A stretch of 64,000 nt of DNA, taken from the NCBI GenBank assembly GCA_902542235.1, contig CACBTT010000007.1, forward strand, positions 1 through 64,000, given 5' to 3'. A model generated the notes under the pieces. The model had not been told where the DNA came from and ran no database searches. It was given only the letters and a program-made list of their open reading frames with translations. Below, piece after piece: positions 63,983 to 64,000 of the stretch; position 1 is the stretch's first letter, and each line of letters starts with the position of its first letter. Both the position numbers and the translations under genes were made by a program. The stretch is from an uncultured Pelagibacteraceae bacterium (GTDB lineage: Bacteria > Pseudomonadota > Alphaproteobacteria > Pelagibacterales > Pelagibacteraceae).

Positions 63983-64000
63983 CTAAAACCATAACGATAA

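Noticed and set aside
1-64000. tRNA, rRNA, CRISPR arrays, insertion sequences or prophage
   Set aside because: No cloverleaf-like or rRNA-like segment, no spaced direct repeats and no transposase or integrase gene was seen; intergenic spaces are nearly all under 150 bases.

Overview
The window reads as one contiguous piece of a small, streamlined, AT-rich alphaproteobacterial chromosome, most like the SAR11 clade (Pelagibacterales). The grounds are the very low G+C, coding packed almost end to end with many 1-20 bp overlaps, Lys/Asn/Ile-rich proteins, no insertion sequences, prophage or CRISPR, and gene orders typical of alphaproteobacteria: the aroQ-accB-accC block beside DUF2155 and NDUFA12, hdaA and DUF2066 opposite purM-purN, ndk-pepA opposite lptFG-lptD-surA-pdxA-rsmA, and rpsF-rpsR-rplI-dnaB with cvpA-purF. 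No tRNA or rRNA gene was seen. The assignment rests on gene content and composition, not on a database search.

Layout. 1-3.5 kb: end of a Gfo/Idh/MocA dehydrogenase (inositol dehydrogenase-like) and a complete sugar or inositol ABC importer, with a strong intrinsic terminator between the binding protein and the permease. 3.5-6.6 kb: two EamA exporters, a homocysteine methyltransferase and a YbaK-type deacylase. 6.8-8.2 kb: glutamine synthetase. 8.4-14.6 kb, minus strand: iscR-sufB-sufC-sufD-sufS-sufU-sufT-sufA, with a near-consensus IscR type 1 operator over the promoter. 14.7-25.6 kb: hydrolase, anmK, tyrS, a large AsmA-like protein, prfB with a programmed frameshift, PBP1A and RNase E/G. 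25.6-30.4 kb: thiG-thiS, aroQ-accB-accC, DUF2155, NDUFA12 and a stand-alone NrdJ C-terminal-domain protein. 30.4-37.4 kb: aspS, hdaA, DUF2066, purM-purN, ndk and pepA. 37.4-47.2 kb: outer-membrane LPS assembly (lptF, lptG, lptD, surA), pdxA and rsmA, then gmk, acpP, fabG and fabD on the other strand. 47.3-54.8 kb: ribosomal proteins, dnaB, an MMPL transporter, cvpA, purF and an HD protein. 54.8-64 kb: a DUF255 thioredoxin-like protein, gshA-gshB, two transporters, a short-chain dehydrogenase-like protein and a redox-defence group (GYD protein, exported MsrB, Fe-SOD) interleaved with two small unknown proteins.

Most of the window is core housekeeping. No clearly new multi-gene system was found. 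The points most worth a second look are the orphan NrdJ C-terminal domain behind a palindromic promoter, the RNase E/G that lacks its zinc-link cysteines, the prfB recoding site, the IscR operator over the suf promoter, the terminator inside the ABC operon, and the small unknown proteins with strong ribosome-binding sites near sodB.
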